Assembly: GCA_029846755.1 (NCBI GenBank)
Contig: JARWBI010000003.1
Coordinates: forward strand, 124,001 to 188,000
Length of the DNA stretch: 64,000 nt
Direction: 5' to 3'
Origin: Falsirhodobacter flavus
GTDB taxonomy: Bacteria > Pseudomonadota > Alphaproteobacteria > Rhodobacterales > Rhodobacteraceae
In this document: in pieces, positions 16,869-26,004 of the stretch
Layout: each line of letters opens with the position of its first letter
How positions within the stretch are numbered: the first letter of the stretch is position 1
Notes under the pieces: generated by a model
Seen by the model: the letters and a program-made list of their open reading frames with translations, nothing else
The model's database searches: none
What the model was told of the DNA's origin: nothing
Program-made: the position numbers and the translations under genes

Positions 16869-17735
16869 ATGCGCGCAAGACAGCTTGAGGTTTTCGTGGC
16901 GGTCATGCGCGCCGGGTCGATCACGGCGGCGGCCCGGATGCTGAACATCTCGCAGCCCGCGCTAAGCCAGATCCTGCTGCATGCCGAGGATGAGCTAGGC
17001 TTTTCGCTTTTCTCACGCGACAAGGGCCGCCTGCGTCCGACCCCCGAGGCGCTGGAGCTGTTCCCCGAGGCGGAGGCCCTGTTCGGCGGGCTGGAGGGTC
17101 TGCGCCGCAAGACCGCCGATCTGCGTCTTGGCCGCGCGGGGCTGGTGCGGATCGCGGCGTCTCCGCCGCCCGCGATGTCGTTTCTGCCGGGTGTGCTGGC
17201 GGCCTATCGCGCCGCGCATCCCGATGTGGTGCTGCGCGCGCATGTTGCGCCGCTGCTGAACCTGATCGCGATGCTGCGCGCGGGCGATGCGGTCATGGCG
17301 CTGGCGCTGGACGATCACGTCCCCCCGGATCTGGAGGCGGAACCGCTGGGCGGGACGGGCTTCTGCTGTTTGCTGCCCGAAGGCCATCCGCTGGCATCCG
17401 AAGTCTCGATCGACCTTGCCGCGCTGGACGGGCCGCTGATCTCCTATCGCCACACCACCCGCCCGCATGAGGAGCTTTCCGCCTTTGCCCGCGCCCGGGG
17501 CCTGCGGTTCGAGCCTGCGCTGGAGATCGACCTGTCCATCACCGCCGTCGGATTCGTGCAGGCCGGGCTTGGGATTGCGGTCGTGGATGGGTTGATGCCC
17601 TGGCACCAGTTCGCGGGGATCGTCATGCGGCCCCTGCGCGACGGCCCTTCGCTGCCGCTGTCGCTGCTGACGCTGAAGGGCCGCGTCCTGTCCGTCGCCG
17701 AGGAGAAGATGCGCGAGGCGATCCGCGCGGCATAA
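16869..17735 (+). CDS. LysR-type transcriptional regulator
   Basis: A 288-residue LysR regulator. The winged helix-turn-helix occupies residues 1-60 (RQLEVFVAVMRAGSITAAAR and LNISQPALSQILLHAEDEL), followed by the periplasmic-binding-protein-like effector domain from about 90 to the end. It sits between an oppositely oriented DAO oxidoreductase gene and the HyuAB operon on its own strand. Two copies of one palindrome lie immediately before its start and across its stop, so it probably controls both flanking units and itself. The co-inducer is presumably the pathway substrate or an intermediate. Confidence 0.92.
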   Translation: MRARQLEVFVAVMRAGSITAAARMLNISQPALSQILLHAEDELGFSLFSRDKGRLRPTPEALELFPEAEALFGGLEGLRRKTADLRLGRAGLVRIAASPPPAMSFLPGVLAAYRAAHPDVVLRAHVAPLLNLIAMLRAGDAVMALALDDHVPPDLEAEPLGGTGFCCLLPEGHPLASEVSIDLAALDGPLISYRHTTRPHEELSAFARARGLRFEPALEIDLSITAVGFVQAGLGIAVVDGLMPWHQFAGIVMRPLRDGPSLPLSLLTLKGRVLSVAEEKMREAIRAA

Positions 17736-17748
17736 GCCCGGCTTATGC
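17730..17748. promoter_or_regulatory. Candidate LysR operator, copy 2 (perfect palindrome)
   Basis: GCATAAGCCCGGCTTATGC is a perfect 9+1+9 inverted repeat overlapping the lysR stop codon and lying about 75 bases before the HyuA start. It repeats the motif found upstream of lysR. This is the expected location of an activator site for the HyuAB operon. Confidence 0.65.
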
Positions 17749-17821
17749 ACCGCCCCGTCATGCGTCTTGGACGCAGCGCCCGTCCTCTGCTTGCTTGGAT
17801 GAAACAAGCGGAGACTGGCAG

Positions 17822-19840
17822 ATGGACTGGAAGATCGGGGTCGATATCGGCGGCACCTTCATGGATTTCTGCGCGCTGGAGGCAGGCACGGGCCGTGTCG
17901 CCTCGATGAAGGTGCTGACGACGCCGGACGATCCGGGGGCGGAACTGCTGGAGGGGTTTCGTCTTCTGGCCACGCGCGAGGGGCTCGAGCCCTCTGCCGT
18001 CAGCCGGTTCGTCCACGGCACCACGGTCGGGATCAACACGATCATTCAGCGCAAGGGCGCGCGGCTCGCGCTCATCACCAATGCCGGGTTCGAGGATGTG
18101 ATCGAGCTTGCCCGCCTGCGGATGCCCGAGATGTATTCGCTGTTCTGCCACCGCCCCGACCCGCTGATCCCGCGCGACATGATCTTCGGCATCCCTGCGC
18201 GGATGCGGGCGGATGGAACCGAAACCGCCGCGCCGGACGACGCCGCCATCGCCGCCGCCGTTGCCCGCGCACAGGCCGCAGGGGCCGAGGGCGTGATCGT
18301 CGCCCTGCTCCATTCCTGGCGCGACGGCCGGCAGGAGGCGGCAGTGAAGGCGAGGGTCGAAGCGCTGGCCCCGGATCTGTTCGTCTTCACCTCCTCCGAG
18401 GTCTGGCCGGTGATCCGCGAATATGAACGCACGTCCACCGCGATCCTGAACGGCTATGTCCATCCGCGCGTGTCAGGATACCTGACGGCGCTGGAGGATC
18501 GCCTTGCGGGGCAGGGAGTTCCGGCCCGCGCGATGCTGACGAAGTCCAACGGCGGGCTGATGACGGCGGGCGAGGGGCGGCGCGATTGCGTGTCCATGCT
18601 GCTGTCCGGCACGGCATCCGGTGTGATCGGCGCGTCGTGGCTGGCGCGGCAGGCGGGCGAGACGCGCATCCTGACGCTGGATATCGGCGGCACCTCGGCT
18701 GACTTTGCATTGATCGTGGATGGAGAGGTGCAATTCGGCACGGACGAGCTGATCGGAGAATTCCCGCTGCATATCCCGTCCGTCTCGGTCAGCTCCATCG
18801 GGATCGGCGGCGGGTCCATTGCCAGCGTGGACGCGCAGGGCGTGCTGCGGGTCGGGCCGGAATCGGCGGGATCGAACCCCGGACCCGCCTGCTATGCCCG
18901 CGGCGGCACGCGCGCGACGGTGACGGATGCGATGGCCGTCTGCGGCTGGCTGGGTCACAGCCAGATGGCTTATGGCCAGCTTTCCATGGATGTGGCGCTG
19001 GCGCGGCAGGCTGTTCGGGTGCTGGCCGATGCGCTGGGCCGCAGCGTCGAGGAAACCGCTCAGGCGATCCTCGACATCGCCGTGTCCGAGATGTTCGTCG
19101 AGGTTGAGAAGCTGTCTTCCCGCGCCGGGGTCGACCTGCGGGACTTCGCGCTGATGCCCTTCGGCGGCGGCGGTCCGATGCTGGGGGCGTTCCTTGCGCG
19201 CGAGTTGGGAATGTCGCGGGTGATCGCTCCGCGCCGTCCCGGCGTCGTATCGGCCCTTGGCGGGCTGGTGGCCGACCTGCGCGGCGATTTCATCCGCACC
19301 GTCTTTGCCGATCTGGGCGTGCCCCTGGCCGAGCCCTTCCGCGCCCTGGCGGACGAGGGGCGCGCATGGCTGACGGCTCAGGGCCATCGCGGCCCGGCCG
19401 ATCTGCGGCTGTCCGCCGACATGCGCTATGCCGGACAAAGCTACGAGATCGAGACGGATCTGCAACCGGCATGGCTGGACGATCCGGCCCGGATGGCACG
19501 CGCGTTCCACGAAACCCATGCCCGCATCTATGACTTCCACGACCCCGACGGCCGGATCGAGATCGTGAACCTGCGCCTTTCGGCCATCGGCGCGGGGCCG
19601 AAGCCCGAGTTTCCCGTCGAAACGGTCGATCCGTCGCCCGCGACCGCGCAGCGCCACGTTCCGGTCCATCTGGGCAGCCTGCGCGACGTGCCGCTGTATG
19701 ACCGCGCGGCACTGGGCAGCGGTGCAACCTTCGACGGTCCCGCCATCGTCGCGCAGGAAGACACGACCTTCGCCATTCCCGGCGGTGCATCCGCTCGCGT
19801 GGACGCCCACCTTAACATCCACCTGACCTTTGCGGAGTGA
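17822..19840 (+). CDS. Hydantoinase/oxoprolinase family protein, subunit A (HyuA-like)
   Basis: A 672-residue ATP-dependent amidohydrolase subunit. The N-terminal actin-like ATPase signature is GVDIGGTFMDF at residues 6-16, then FVHGTTVGINTI, and a second phosphate motif ILTLDIGGTSADFALI near residue 285. Glycine-rich PFGGGGPMLGAFLA lies in the C-terminal third. With HyuB it hydrolyses cyclic amides (5-oxoproline, N-methylhydantoin) or carboxylates ketones (acetone carboxylase relatives). The start was taken at MDWKIGVDIGG, leaving the ATPase motif at the expected position. First gene of the seven-gene operon, 86 bases after lysR. Confidence 0.9.
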   Translation: MDWKIGVDIGGTFMDFCALEAGTGRVASMKVLTTPDDPGAELLEGFRLLATREGLEPSAVSRFVHGTTVGINTIIQRKGARLALITNAGFEDVIELARLRMPEMYSLFCHRPDPLIPRDMIFGIPARMRADGTETAAPDDAAIAAAVARAQAAGAEGVIVALLHSWRDGRQEAAVKARVEALAPDLFVFTSSEVWPVIREYERTSTAILNGYVHPRVSGYLTALEDRLAGQGVPARAMLTKSNGGLMTAGEGRRDCVSMLLSGTASGVIGASWLARQAGETRILTLDIGGTSADFALIVDGEVQFGTDELIGEFPLHIPSVSVSSIGIGGGSIASVDAQGVLRVGPESAGSNPGPACYARGGTRATVTDAMAVCGWLGHSQMAYGQLSMDVALARQAVRVLADALGRSVEETAQAILDIAVSEMFVEVEKLSSRAGVDLRDFALMPFGGGGPMLGAFLARELGMSRVIAPRRPGVVSALGGLVADLRGDFIRTVFADLGVPLAEPFRALADEGRAWLTAQGHRGPADLRLSADMRYAGQSYEIETDLQPAWLDDPARMARAFHETHARIYDFHDPDGRIEIVNLRLSAIGAGPKPEFPVETVDPSPATAQRHVPVHLGSLRDVPLYDRAALGSGATFDGPAIVAQEDTTFAIPGGASARVDAHLNIHLTFAE

Positions 19841-19844
19841 TCCC

Positions 19845-21809
19845 ATGTTCGACAAGATGACGCTTCAGGTTCTGGCCAACCACGCCCGCGCCGCCGCCGA
19901 GAACATGGCCCACACCCTGCACCGCACCGCGCATTCCGCCTTCGTCAAGGAAACGCAGGATTTCACGGTGATGCTGATGGACAAGGGCGGCGATACCTTC
20001 GCCGTGCCGATGGACCTCGGCGCGACATGGTATCCGGGGCTGACTTATGGCCGCGCGATCGACATGGTGGATGACTACCGCCCCGGGGACGTGGCCTTCA
20101 CCAACGATCCCTACTCCGGCCATGTCGCGACCCATGCCCCTGATACCCACCTGTGGAAGCCGGTCTTCGCAGGCGATGAGATCGTGGCATGGACGGGCGG
20201 CCATATCCACAACACCGACATGGGCGGCGCAGTCCCGGCCTCGCTGTCCCGGTCGCTGACGGAAATCCATCAGGAGGGCATACGCTTCCCGCCGATGAAA
20301 CTGGTGCGCGAAGGCGTCTTCGAAGAACAGATCCTGCGGATCATGCAGACCAATGTGCGTAAGCCCGCGCTGAACATCGGCGACATTAAGGCGCTGGTCG
20401 GGGCGCTGAACACCGGGGAACGAAAGGTCCACCAGATGATCGCGCGGTTCGGCAAGCAGGGGTTCGTTCAAGGCGTCGCCGCGCTGAAGGATCAGGCCGA
20501 GGCGCAGGCGCGTGACATCCTGCGCCAGATCCCGGACGGTGACTACCGCTTTGCCGACTATGCCGACGAGGACAGCGACCACGCCAACCCTTGCCGCCTG
20601 AACCTGACCCTGCGCATTCGCGGCGATGAGGCGGTGCTGGATTTCACCGGGTCGGACCCGCAGCTTGCCAGCTCGCTCAATGTGCCATCGGGGGGCGATC
20701 CGCGGCATACGATCCTGCTGGTGGGGATCTATTACGTCCTCTACACCCTGAACCCGCGCATCCTGCTGAACACCGGGCTCACGCGCCCCTTCACCTGCAT
20801 CGCGCCCGAGGGGACCGTTCTGAACCCCGTCGCCCCGGCGGCGGTGGGGATGCGGTCGCTGACCTGCGCGCGGCTGCGGTCGGTGATCTTCGGCGCGTTT
20901 TCGCAGGCGATCCCGGACCGGATGCCCGCCGCGCCTGCGGGAAACAACTGCATCGTCAACGTCATGACGCGGGACGAACGCAGCGCGCGCACCGTCATCG
21001 CCGCGATCAACCCGGTGGTCGGCGGCGGTGGTGGGATGCCGTGGCGCGACGGCACCAACGGATCGGGCGCGGATGCCGCCTATCTGAAGAACACGCCGAT
21101 CGAGATCACCGAAACCGAGGTGCCGGTGGAGTTCGTCCGCTATGGTCTCGCGCAGGACAGCGGCGGGGCGGGACGTTGGCGCGGCGGTCTGGCGACGGAA
21201 ATGGCGTTCCGCGTCTTCACCCCCGATACCCGCATCACCGCCCGCAATCGCGACCGTTCCTTCTTCCGCCCCTGGGGGATCCTGGGCGGGCGCGCGGCGG
21301 GTCTGGCCGACATGGTCGTCAACCCCGAAACGCCCGAGGAGAGCCGGACCGGATCGAAGGACACCGCGATCCTCGGGCCGGGGGATGTGCTGGCGATCCG
21401 GTCGGCGGGCGGCGGCGGGCGCGGCAACCCGGCCGAGCGCGAGGTCTGGCGGGTGGAGCAGGACGTCGCGCGGGGCTATGTCTCGGCCGAGGCGGCGCGG
21501 CGCGACTATGGCGTCGTGCCGGGGGATGCCGAGGCGACGGCGAAGCTGCGTGCGGGAATGGTGGCAAATGCGGGCCATTTCCATTTCGGCCCCGAACGCG
21601 ACGGATTCGAGGCACGCTGGACGAACGACGCCTATGACGCGCTGACCGCGATCCTTGCCGGGCTGCCGATCCACTGGCGCTTCTTCGCCAAGACCGAGAT
21701 CTTCCGCCGGATGGACGGCTTGGGCGCGTCTGCGGTCCATCGCGCGCATCTGGCGGTGTGCCAGCGGTTCCCTGACATGCCGCGCCCCTTGGCCGAGGCC
21801 GCCGAATGA
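19845..21809 (+). CDS. Hydantoinase B/oxoprolinase family protein, subunit B (HyuB-like)
   Basis: A 654-residue partner of HyuA. Family landmarks include FTNDPYSGHVATHAPDTHL, the metal-ligand region GGHIHNTDMGGAVP, and FTGSDPQLASSLNVPSGGDP. Residues up to about 565 form the normal HyuB body; roughly 90 further residues (GHFHFGPERDGFEARW onwards, rich in histidine and aromatic residues) extend beyond typical HyuB proteins and may be a separate small domain. Starts 4 bases after HyuA behind a GCGGAG site, and overlaps the 2Fe-2S protein gene by 4. Forms the cytoplasmic HyuAB heteromer. Confidence 0.88.
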   Translation: MFDKMTLQVLANHARAAAENMAHTLHRTAHSAFVKETQDFTVMLMDKGGDTFAVPMDLGATWYPGLTYGRAIDMVDDYRPGDVAFTNDPYSGHVATHAPDTHLWKPVFAGDEIVAWTGGHIHNTDMGGAVPASLSRSLTEIHQEGIRFPPMKLVREGVFEEQILRIMQTNVRKPALNIGDIKALVGALNTGERKVHQMIARFGKQGFVQGVAALKDQAEAQARDILRQIPDGDYRFADYADEDSDHANPCRLNLTLRIRGDEAVLDFTGSDPQLASSLNVPSGGDPRHTILLVGIYYVLYTLNPRILLNTGLTRPFTCIAPEGTVLNPVAPAAVGMRSLTCARLRSVIFGAFSQAIPDRMPAAPAGNNCIVNVMTRDERSARTVIAAINPVVGGGGGMPWRDGTNGSGADAAYLKNTPIEITETEVPVEFVRYGLAQDSGGAGRWRGGLATEMAFRVFTPDTRITARNRDRSFFRPWGILGGRAAGLADMVVNPETPEESRTGSKDTAILGPGDVLAIRSAGGGGRGNPAEREVWRVEQDVARGYVSAEAARRDYGVVPGDAEATAKLRAGMVANAGHFHFGPERDGFEARWTNDAYDALTAILAGLPIHWRFFAKTEIFRRMDGLGASAVHRAHLAVCQRFPDMPRPLAEAAE

Positions 21810-22096
21810 CGGGCCGCATCGTCCGGCTGGCCGAGACGCACCGCGCCCCCGTGGCCTTTCGGTTCGACGGGCAGGACATGGCGGGGATGGAGGGCGATAC
21901 CGTGCTGACCGCGATCCTGTGCCACAGGGGCAGCCTGCGCGCGGCCGAGTTCGGACCGGAACGGCGGGCGGGGTTCTGCCTGATGGGCGCCTGTCAGGAT
22001 TGCTGGATCTCGCAGGAGGACGGCCCGCGCCTACGCGCTTGTCAAACCCCGTTGCGGGCTGGAATGCGGCTCTGGTCGGACGGGTGGCGCGAATGA
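21806..22096 (+). CDS. [2Fe-2S] ferredoxin-like subunit of an oxidoreductase (HcnA/SoxA type)
   Basis: A 96-residue ferredoxin-like protein. Four cysteines for a 2Fe-2S cluster are visible at 58, 63, 66 and 79 (GFCLMGACQDCW then RACQ), with a fifth at 39. Small proteins of this type are the alpha-like subunits of hydrogen cyanide synthase, opine oxidase, sarcosine oxidase-like and D-hydroxyproline dehydrogenase complexes, always encoded beside the FAD subunit. Here the genes overlap by 4 bases on both sides (HyuB before, FAD oxidoreductase after), so a heteromeric dehydrogenase is expected. Confidence 0.88.
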   Translation: MTGRIVRLAETHRAPVAFRFDGQDMAGMEGDTVLTAILCHRGSLRAAEFGPERRAGFCLMGACQDCWISQEDGPRLRACQTPLRAGMRLWSDGWRE

Positions 22097-23529
22097 CCCG
22101 CATTCTGATCGTCGGTGCGGGTCCTGGGGGCATCCGCGCGGCAGAGGCGCTGGTACGGGCGGGGCTGCGCCCGGTGGTGGTGGACGAAGGTGCGCGGGCG
22201 GGCGGGCAAATCTATCGCCGCCCGCCGCATGGGTTCCTGCGCGACGCCCGCGCGCTTTACGGCAGCGAGGCCCATAAGGCCGAGGCGCTGCACGCCTGCT
22301 TCGACCGGATGGTCGCGCAAGGGCGGCTGGATTATCTGCCGGGGTGTGCCGTCCATTCATTGCGGGATGGGCTTGCCCATCTGACGGGGCGCGCGCCGAT
22401 CGCCTATGACCGCCTGATCCTCGCGACCGGCGCGACGGACCGGCTGATGCCGGTGCCGGGCTGGCAATCGGCCGGTGTCTTTTCACTGGGGGCAATGCAG
22501 ATCGCGCTGAAGGCACAAGGCGTGGCGCTTGGGCAGCGGATCGTGCTGGCCGGATCGGGGCCGCTGCTGACGCTGCTGGCATCGCAGCTGGTCAAGGCGG
22601 GGGCGGGGCTGGCGGCGGTGCTGGACACCTCGCGGATGGGCGATCAGCTGCGGGGCGGGGTTGGCATGGCGCTGGCCCGCCCGCTGGTCACGCTGCGCGG
22701 GGCGCGGATGCGGTTGGGGCTACCCTATCACGCGGGAGTGGTTCTGGACGCGATCGACGCCGGTGCGGTGCGCTGGCGCGACGCGCGTGGCCATGCGCAG
22801 GTGACCGAATGCGACGCGGTGGGCCTCGGCTGGCACCTGCGGGCGGAAACGCAGCTTGCCGACCTTGCTGGCGCGCAATTCGACTGGTCCGAGGTCTGGC
22901 AGCAATGGCTGCCCCGCATCGACGATCTGGGTCGCGCGGGGCCGGGGCTTTACCTTGCCGGGGACGGGGTGCGCATTCTTGGCGCGGACGGGGCGGAACT
23001 CGCCGGGCGGCGGGCGGCAGCGGCCTGCCTGCACGATCTGGGGCTCGAAGCCCCCGTGCCGGACCTGCGCCGGACCGAACGGTTTGCCGCCGCTTTGGCC
23101 CGCGCCTTTCCATGGCCCGCCGTGGATGTGCCGGACAGCACCGTCGTTTGCCGCTGCGAAGGGATCACGGCGGGGGAATTGCGCGCCACCGTGGACCGGA
23201 CCGGCCCCGAGGCCAACCGGGTGAAATCGCTGGCCCGGATCGGCATGGGGCGGTGTCAGGGCCGCTATTGCCAGCTTGCCGCCGTGGACCTGATCGCATG
23301 CCATGCGGGCACATCCCGCGCGTCGGTGGGGCGCTTGCGCGGCCAGCCCCCGGTTCGGCCCGTGACGGTGGCCGACCTGCTGGCCGCAGAATCTTCTGCC
23401 GTCGGCACCAAGCCGGAGGATTCTGCCGCCGCTTCCAGTCTTTCGGCAGCTTCCGCTTCACCCCTCGCCGCACCCTGTTTGCAAGCCACCCCGAGGATGC
23501 CATGTTCGCCTTCCGCCCCGAAGACCTGA
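22093..23529 (+). CDS. FAD/NAD-dependent oxidoreductase with C-terminal BFD-like [2Fe-2S] domain (HcnB/opine-oxidase type)
   Basis: A 478-residue flavoprotein. The N-terminal FAD motif is ILIVGAGPGGIRAAEALVRA and GGQIYRRPP is the conserved follow-on. A second nucleotide-binding site lies near residue 150 (IVLAGSGPLLTLLASQLV). Cysteines in VVCRCEGITAGE and GMGRCQGRYCQ, from about residue 352, form the BFD-like iron-sulphur domain that marks HcnB, opine oxidase and hydroxyproline dehydrogenase subunits. It probably oxidises a secondary amine such as an imino acid together with the 96-residue partner. Its last 28 bases overlap the aldehyde dehydrogenase start. Confidence 0.88.
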   Translation: MTRILIVGAGPGGIRAAEALVRAGLRPVVVDEGARAGGQIYRRPPHGFLRDARALYGSEAHKAEALHACFDRMVAQGRLDYLPGCAVHSLRDGLAHLTGRAPIAYDRLILATGATDRLMPVPGWQSAGVFSLGAMQIALKAQGVALGQRIVLAGSGPLLTLLASQLVKAGAGLAAVLDTSRMGDQLRGGVGMALARPLVTLRGARMRLGLPYHAGVVLDAIDAGAVRWRDARGHAQVTECDAVGLGWHLRAETQLADLAGAQFDWSEVWQQWLPRIDDLGRAGPGLYLAGDGVRILGADGAELAGRRAAAACLHDLGLEAPVPDLRRTERFAAALARAFPWPAVDVPDSTVVCRCEGITAGELRATVDRTGPEANRVKSLARIGMGRCQGRYCQLAAVDLIACHAGTSRASVGRLRGQPPVRPVTVADLLAAESSAVGTKPEDSAAASSLSAASASPLAAPCLQATPRMPCSPSAPKT

Positions 23530-24962
23530 CCCTGCCCATCGGCCATTTCATCGGCGGCGCCTATGTCGAAGGCGCCCCCGAGACGGAGGTGCGTGCGCCT
23601 TCGACCGGGCAAGTGCTGGCCACCGTGCCCCGCGCCGATGCGGGCGTCGTGGACCGGGCGGTTACGGCGGCGCGGGCGGCGCTGACATCCTCGGGCTGGG
23701 GCGGTCTTCGCCCGCGCGAACGCACGGCGGCGCTGCACCGCTGGGCAGATCTGATCGAGGCCGAAGCCGCAGTGCTGGCCCGGCTGGAGGCTGTCTGTTC
23801 CTCGCGCCCGGTCAGCCATGCGGCGACGGGCGATGTGACGGTGACGGCCGAACAGATCCGCTTCTTCGCCGAATTCGCCGACAAGGAGGGCGGCGATCTG
23901 GTTCCAACAGGGGATGGCAGCTTCGGCTTCATCGCGTCCGGGCCTTATGGCGTCATCGGTGCGATCGCGCCGTGGAACTTCCCGATCTCGATGGCCGGAT
24001 GGAAGCTCGCGCCCGCGCTGGCGGCGGGCAATGCCGTCGTGCTGAAACCGTCCGAGATGACACCCTTCACCGCGCTTTACATGGCGGAACTTTCGGTCCG
24101 CGCGGGCATTCCGGCAGGGCTGGTCAATGTGGTGCTGGGCGACGGTGCGGTGACGGGGACGGCGATCACGGGTCATCCGGGGATCGACAAGGTCTCCTTC
24201 ACCGGATCGACACGCGCGGGCGCCGCGATCATGGAAAACATCGCGCGGACGGGCATCAAGCCAATGACGCTGGAACTGGGCGGCAAGAGCCCGATGGTCG
24301 TCTTCAACGATGCCGATCTGGATTTGACCGCGCAATGCCTTGAAAATGGCATCCTGCCGAATGCGGGCCAGTTCTGCGTCGCCGGATCGCGGATCATCGT
24401 GCAGCGCGGCATCGCGGACGCCTTGGCCGCGCGGCTGGCGGAACGGTTCGCGCGCCACCGCCCTGCCGCCACATGGGAAGACGAGGCTGGATTTTCGCCC
24501 ATCATCTCGGAAGGGCAGCTGGAACGGATCGACGGTATTGTTCGCGACGCGGCAGCGCAGGGGGGCGAGATCCTCTGCGGCGGGACGCGCTTCGATCACG
24601 AGGGCAGCTTCTATCGCCCGACGCTGATCGGCGGCGTCACGGCGCAGAACCCGGCCGTGACCGAGGAAATCTTCGGCCCCGTCGCCACCTTCCAGACCTT
24701 CCAGACCGAGGATGAGGCGATGGCGCTGGCCGCCCACCCGACCTATGGGCTTTGCGCCGGGCTTTTCACGCGCGATCTGTCCCGCGCGCTGCGCTTGACG
24801 CGGCGGCTAGAGGCTGGAACCGTATGGGTGAACCGCTATGGCCGGTCGCGCGACCACATCCTGCCGACGGGGGGGTGGAAGTCTTCGGGTCTTGGCAAGG
24901 ATCTGGGGCGCGAGGCCTATGCGGCGAACCGCCGGACGAAATCCGTCCTGATCGACCTTTGA
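23502..24962 (+). CDS. NAD(P)-dependent aldehyde dehydrogenase
   Basis: A 486-residue aldehyde dehydrogenase. Visible are IGAIAPWNFPISMAGWKLAP for the cofactor and active-site asparagine, FTGSTRAGAAIM, the catalytic glutamate in LELGGKSPMVVF, and the nucleophilic cysteine in NAGQFCVAGSR. It oxidises an aldehyde or semialdehyde to the acid, probably the product of the preceding oxidoreductase. I start at ATG 23502 (MFAFRPEDLTLPIG), where a GAGG site precedes. The enormous upstream in-frame reading is a shadow of the flavoprotein gene. Confidence 0.92.
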   Translation: MFAFRPEDLTLPIGHFIGGAYVEGAPETEVRAPSTGQVLATVPRADAGVVDRAVTAARAALTSSGWGGLRPRERTAALHRWADLIEAEAAVLARLEAVCSSRPVSHAATGDVTVTAEQIRFFAEFADKEGGDLVPTGDGSFGFIASGPYGVIGAIAPWNFPISMAGWKLAPALAAGNAVVLKPSEMTPFTALYMAELSVRAGIPAGLVNVVLGDGAVTGTAITGHPGIDKVSFTGSTRAGAAIMENIARTGIKPMTLELGGKSPMVVFNDADLDLTAQCLENGILPNAGQFCVAGSRIIVQRGIADALAARLAERFARHRPAATWEDEAGFSPIISEGQLERIDGIVRDAAAQGGEILCGGTRFDHEGSFYRPTLIGGVTAQNPAVTEEIFGPVATFQTFQTEDEAMALAAHPTYGLCAGLFTRDLSRALRLTRRLEAGTVWVNRYGRSRDHILPTGGWKSSGLGKDLGREAYAANRRTKSVLIDL

Positions 24963-24972
24963 AGGATAAAAC

Positions 24973-26004
24973 ATGAAAACGCACAAGATAGCCCTTATTC
25001 CCGGCGACGGGATCGGCGTTGACGTGACCGACGCGGCGATGGAGGTTTTGGCCGCGACCGGCGTTTCGCTGGACCCGGTGCGTTTCGACTGGTCCTGCGA
25101 GACCTATCTGCAAACGGGGCGCATGATGCCCGGGGACGGGATCGACACGCTTCGGGCCTTCGATGCGATCTTCCTTGGTGCGGTCGGCTGGCCTGCGACG
25201 GTGCCGGACAGCGTCTCGCTGCACGGGTTGCTGCTGCCGATCCGCAAGGCGTTCGACCAATATGCAAACATCCGCCCGCACCGCCTGCTGCCGGGGGTCG
25301 AGGGGCCGCTGAAGGCGCAAGGCTTCGACATCCTGTGCATCCGCGAAAATACCGAAGGCGAATATTCCGGCGCGGGCGGGCGCGTCCATCAGGGGCGGGA
25401 CAACGAGGTGGCGGTGGAATCCGCAATCTTCACCCGCAAGGGGGTCGAGCGCATCCTGCGCTTCGGCTTCGATCAGGCGCGGGCGCGGCGGGGGCATCTG
25501 ACCTCGGTCACGAAATCGAACGCACAGAAATATTCGATGGTGTTCTGGGACGAGGTCACGCGCGAGATCGCCGCCGAATACCCGGACGTGACCGTCAGCC
25601 ACATGCATATCGACGCGATGGCGGCCAAGATGGTGATGGCGCCGCAGGATCTGGACGTGATCGTCGCCTCGAACCTGTTCGGCGACATCCTGACCGATCT
25701 GGGCGCGGCGATCCAGGGCGGGCTCGGCTTTGCCGCATCAGCCAATATCTGCCCCGACCGCAGCGGCCCGTCGATGTTCGAACCGGTGCACGGATCGGCG
25801 CCCGACATCGCGGGCCGCAACATCGCAAACCCCATCGCCGCCATCTGGTCCGGCGCGATGATGCTGGACCATCTGGGCGAAAGCGATGCCGCCAAAGCCG
25901 TCCTTGCCGCCATCGAAGCCGTGACCGCCCGGGGCATCGGCATCCGACCCGGATCGCATGGCACCGCCGCTATCACCGCCGCCATCGTCGAGGAACTGAA
26001 ATGA
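24973..26004 (+). CDS. Tartrate/D-malate dehydrogenase (TtuC/DmlA type)
   Basis: A 343-residue member of the isopropylmalate/isocitrate dehydrogenase family, in the decarboxylating D-malate/tartrate branch. Landmarks: IALIPGDGIGVDVTDAAMEV at the N-terminus, FDAIFLGAVGWP, IRENTEGEYSG for substrate phosphate or hydroxyl contact, and the metal-binding SNLFGDILTDLGAA. FDWSCETYLQTGRMMPGDG is a segment typical of tartrate dehydrogenase. Uses NAD and a divalent metal to oxidise and decarboxylate a beta-hydroxy acid. Overlaps the next dehydrogenase gene by 4 bases. Confidence 0.87.
   Translation: MKTHKIALIPGDGIGVDVTDAAMEVLAATGVSLDPVRFDWSCETYLQTGRMMPGDGIDTLRAFDAIFLGAVGWPATVPDSVSLHGLLLPIRKAFDQYANIRPHRLLPGVEGPLKAQGFDILCIRENTEGEYSGAGGRVHQGRDNEVAVESAIFTRKGVERILRFGFDQARARRGHLTSVTKSNAQKYSMVFWDEVTREIAAEYPDVTVSHMHIDAMAAKMVMAPQDLDVIVASNLFGDILTDLGAAIQGGLGFAASANICPDRSGPSMFEPVHGSAPDIAGRNIANPIAAIWSGAMMLDHLGESDAAKAVLAAIEAVTARGIGIRPGSHGTAAITAAIVEELK

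Noticed and set aside
19812-22133. A 773-codon minus-strand open frame opposite HyuB
   Set aside because: Same antisense artefact; HyuB on the plus strand is conserved throughout.
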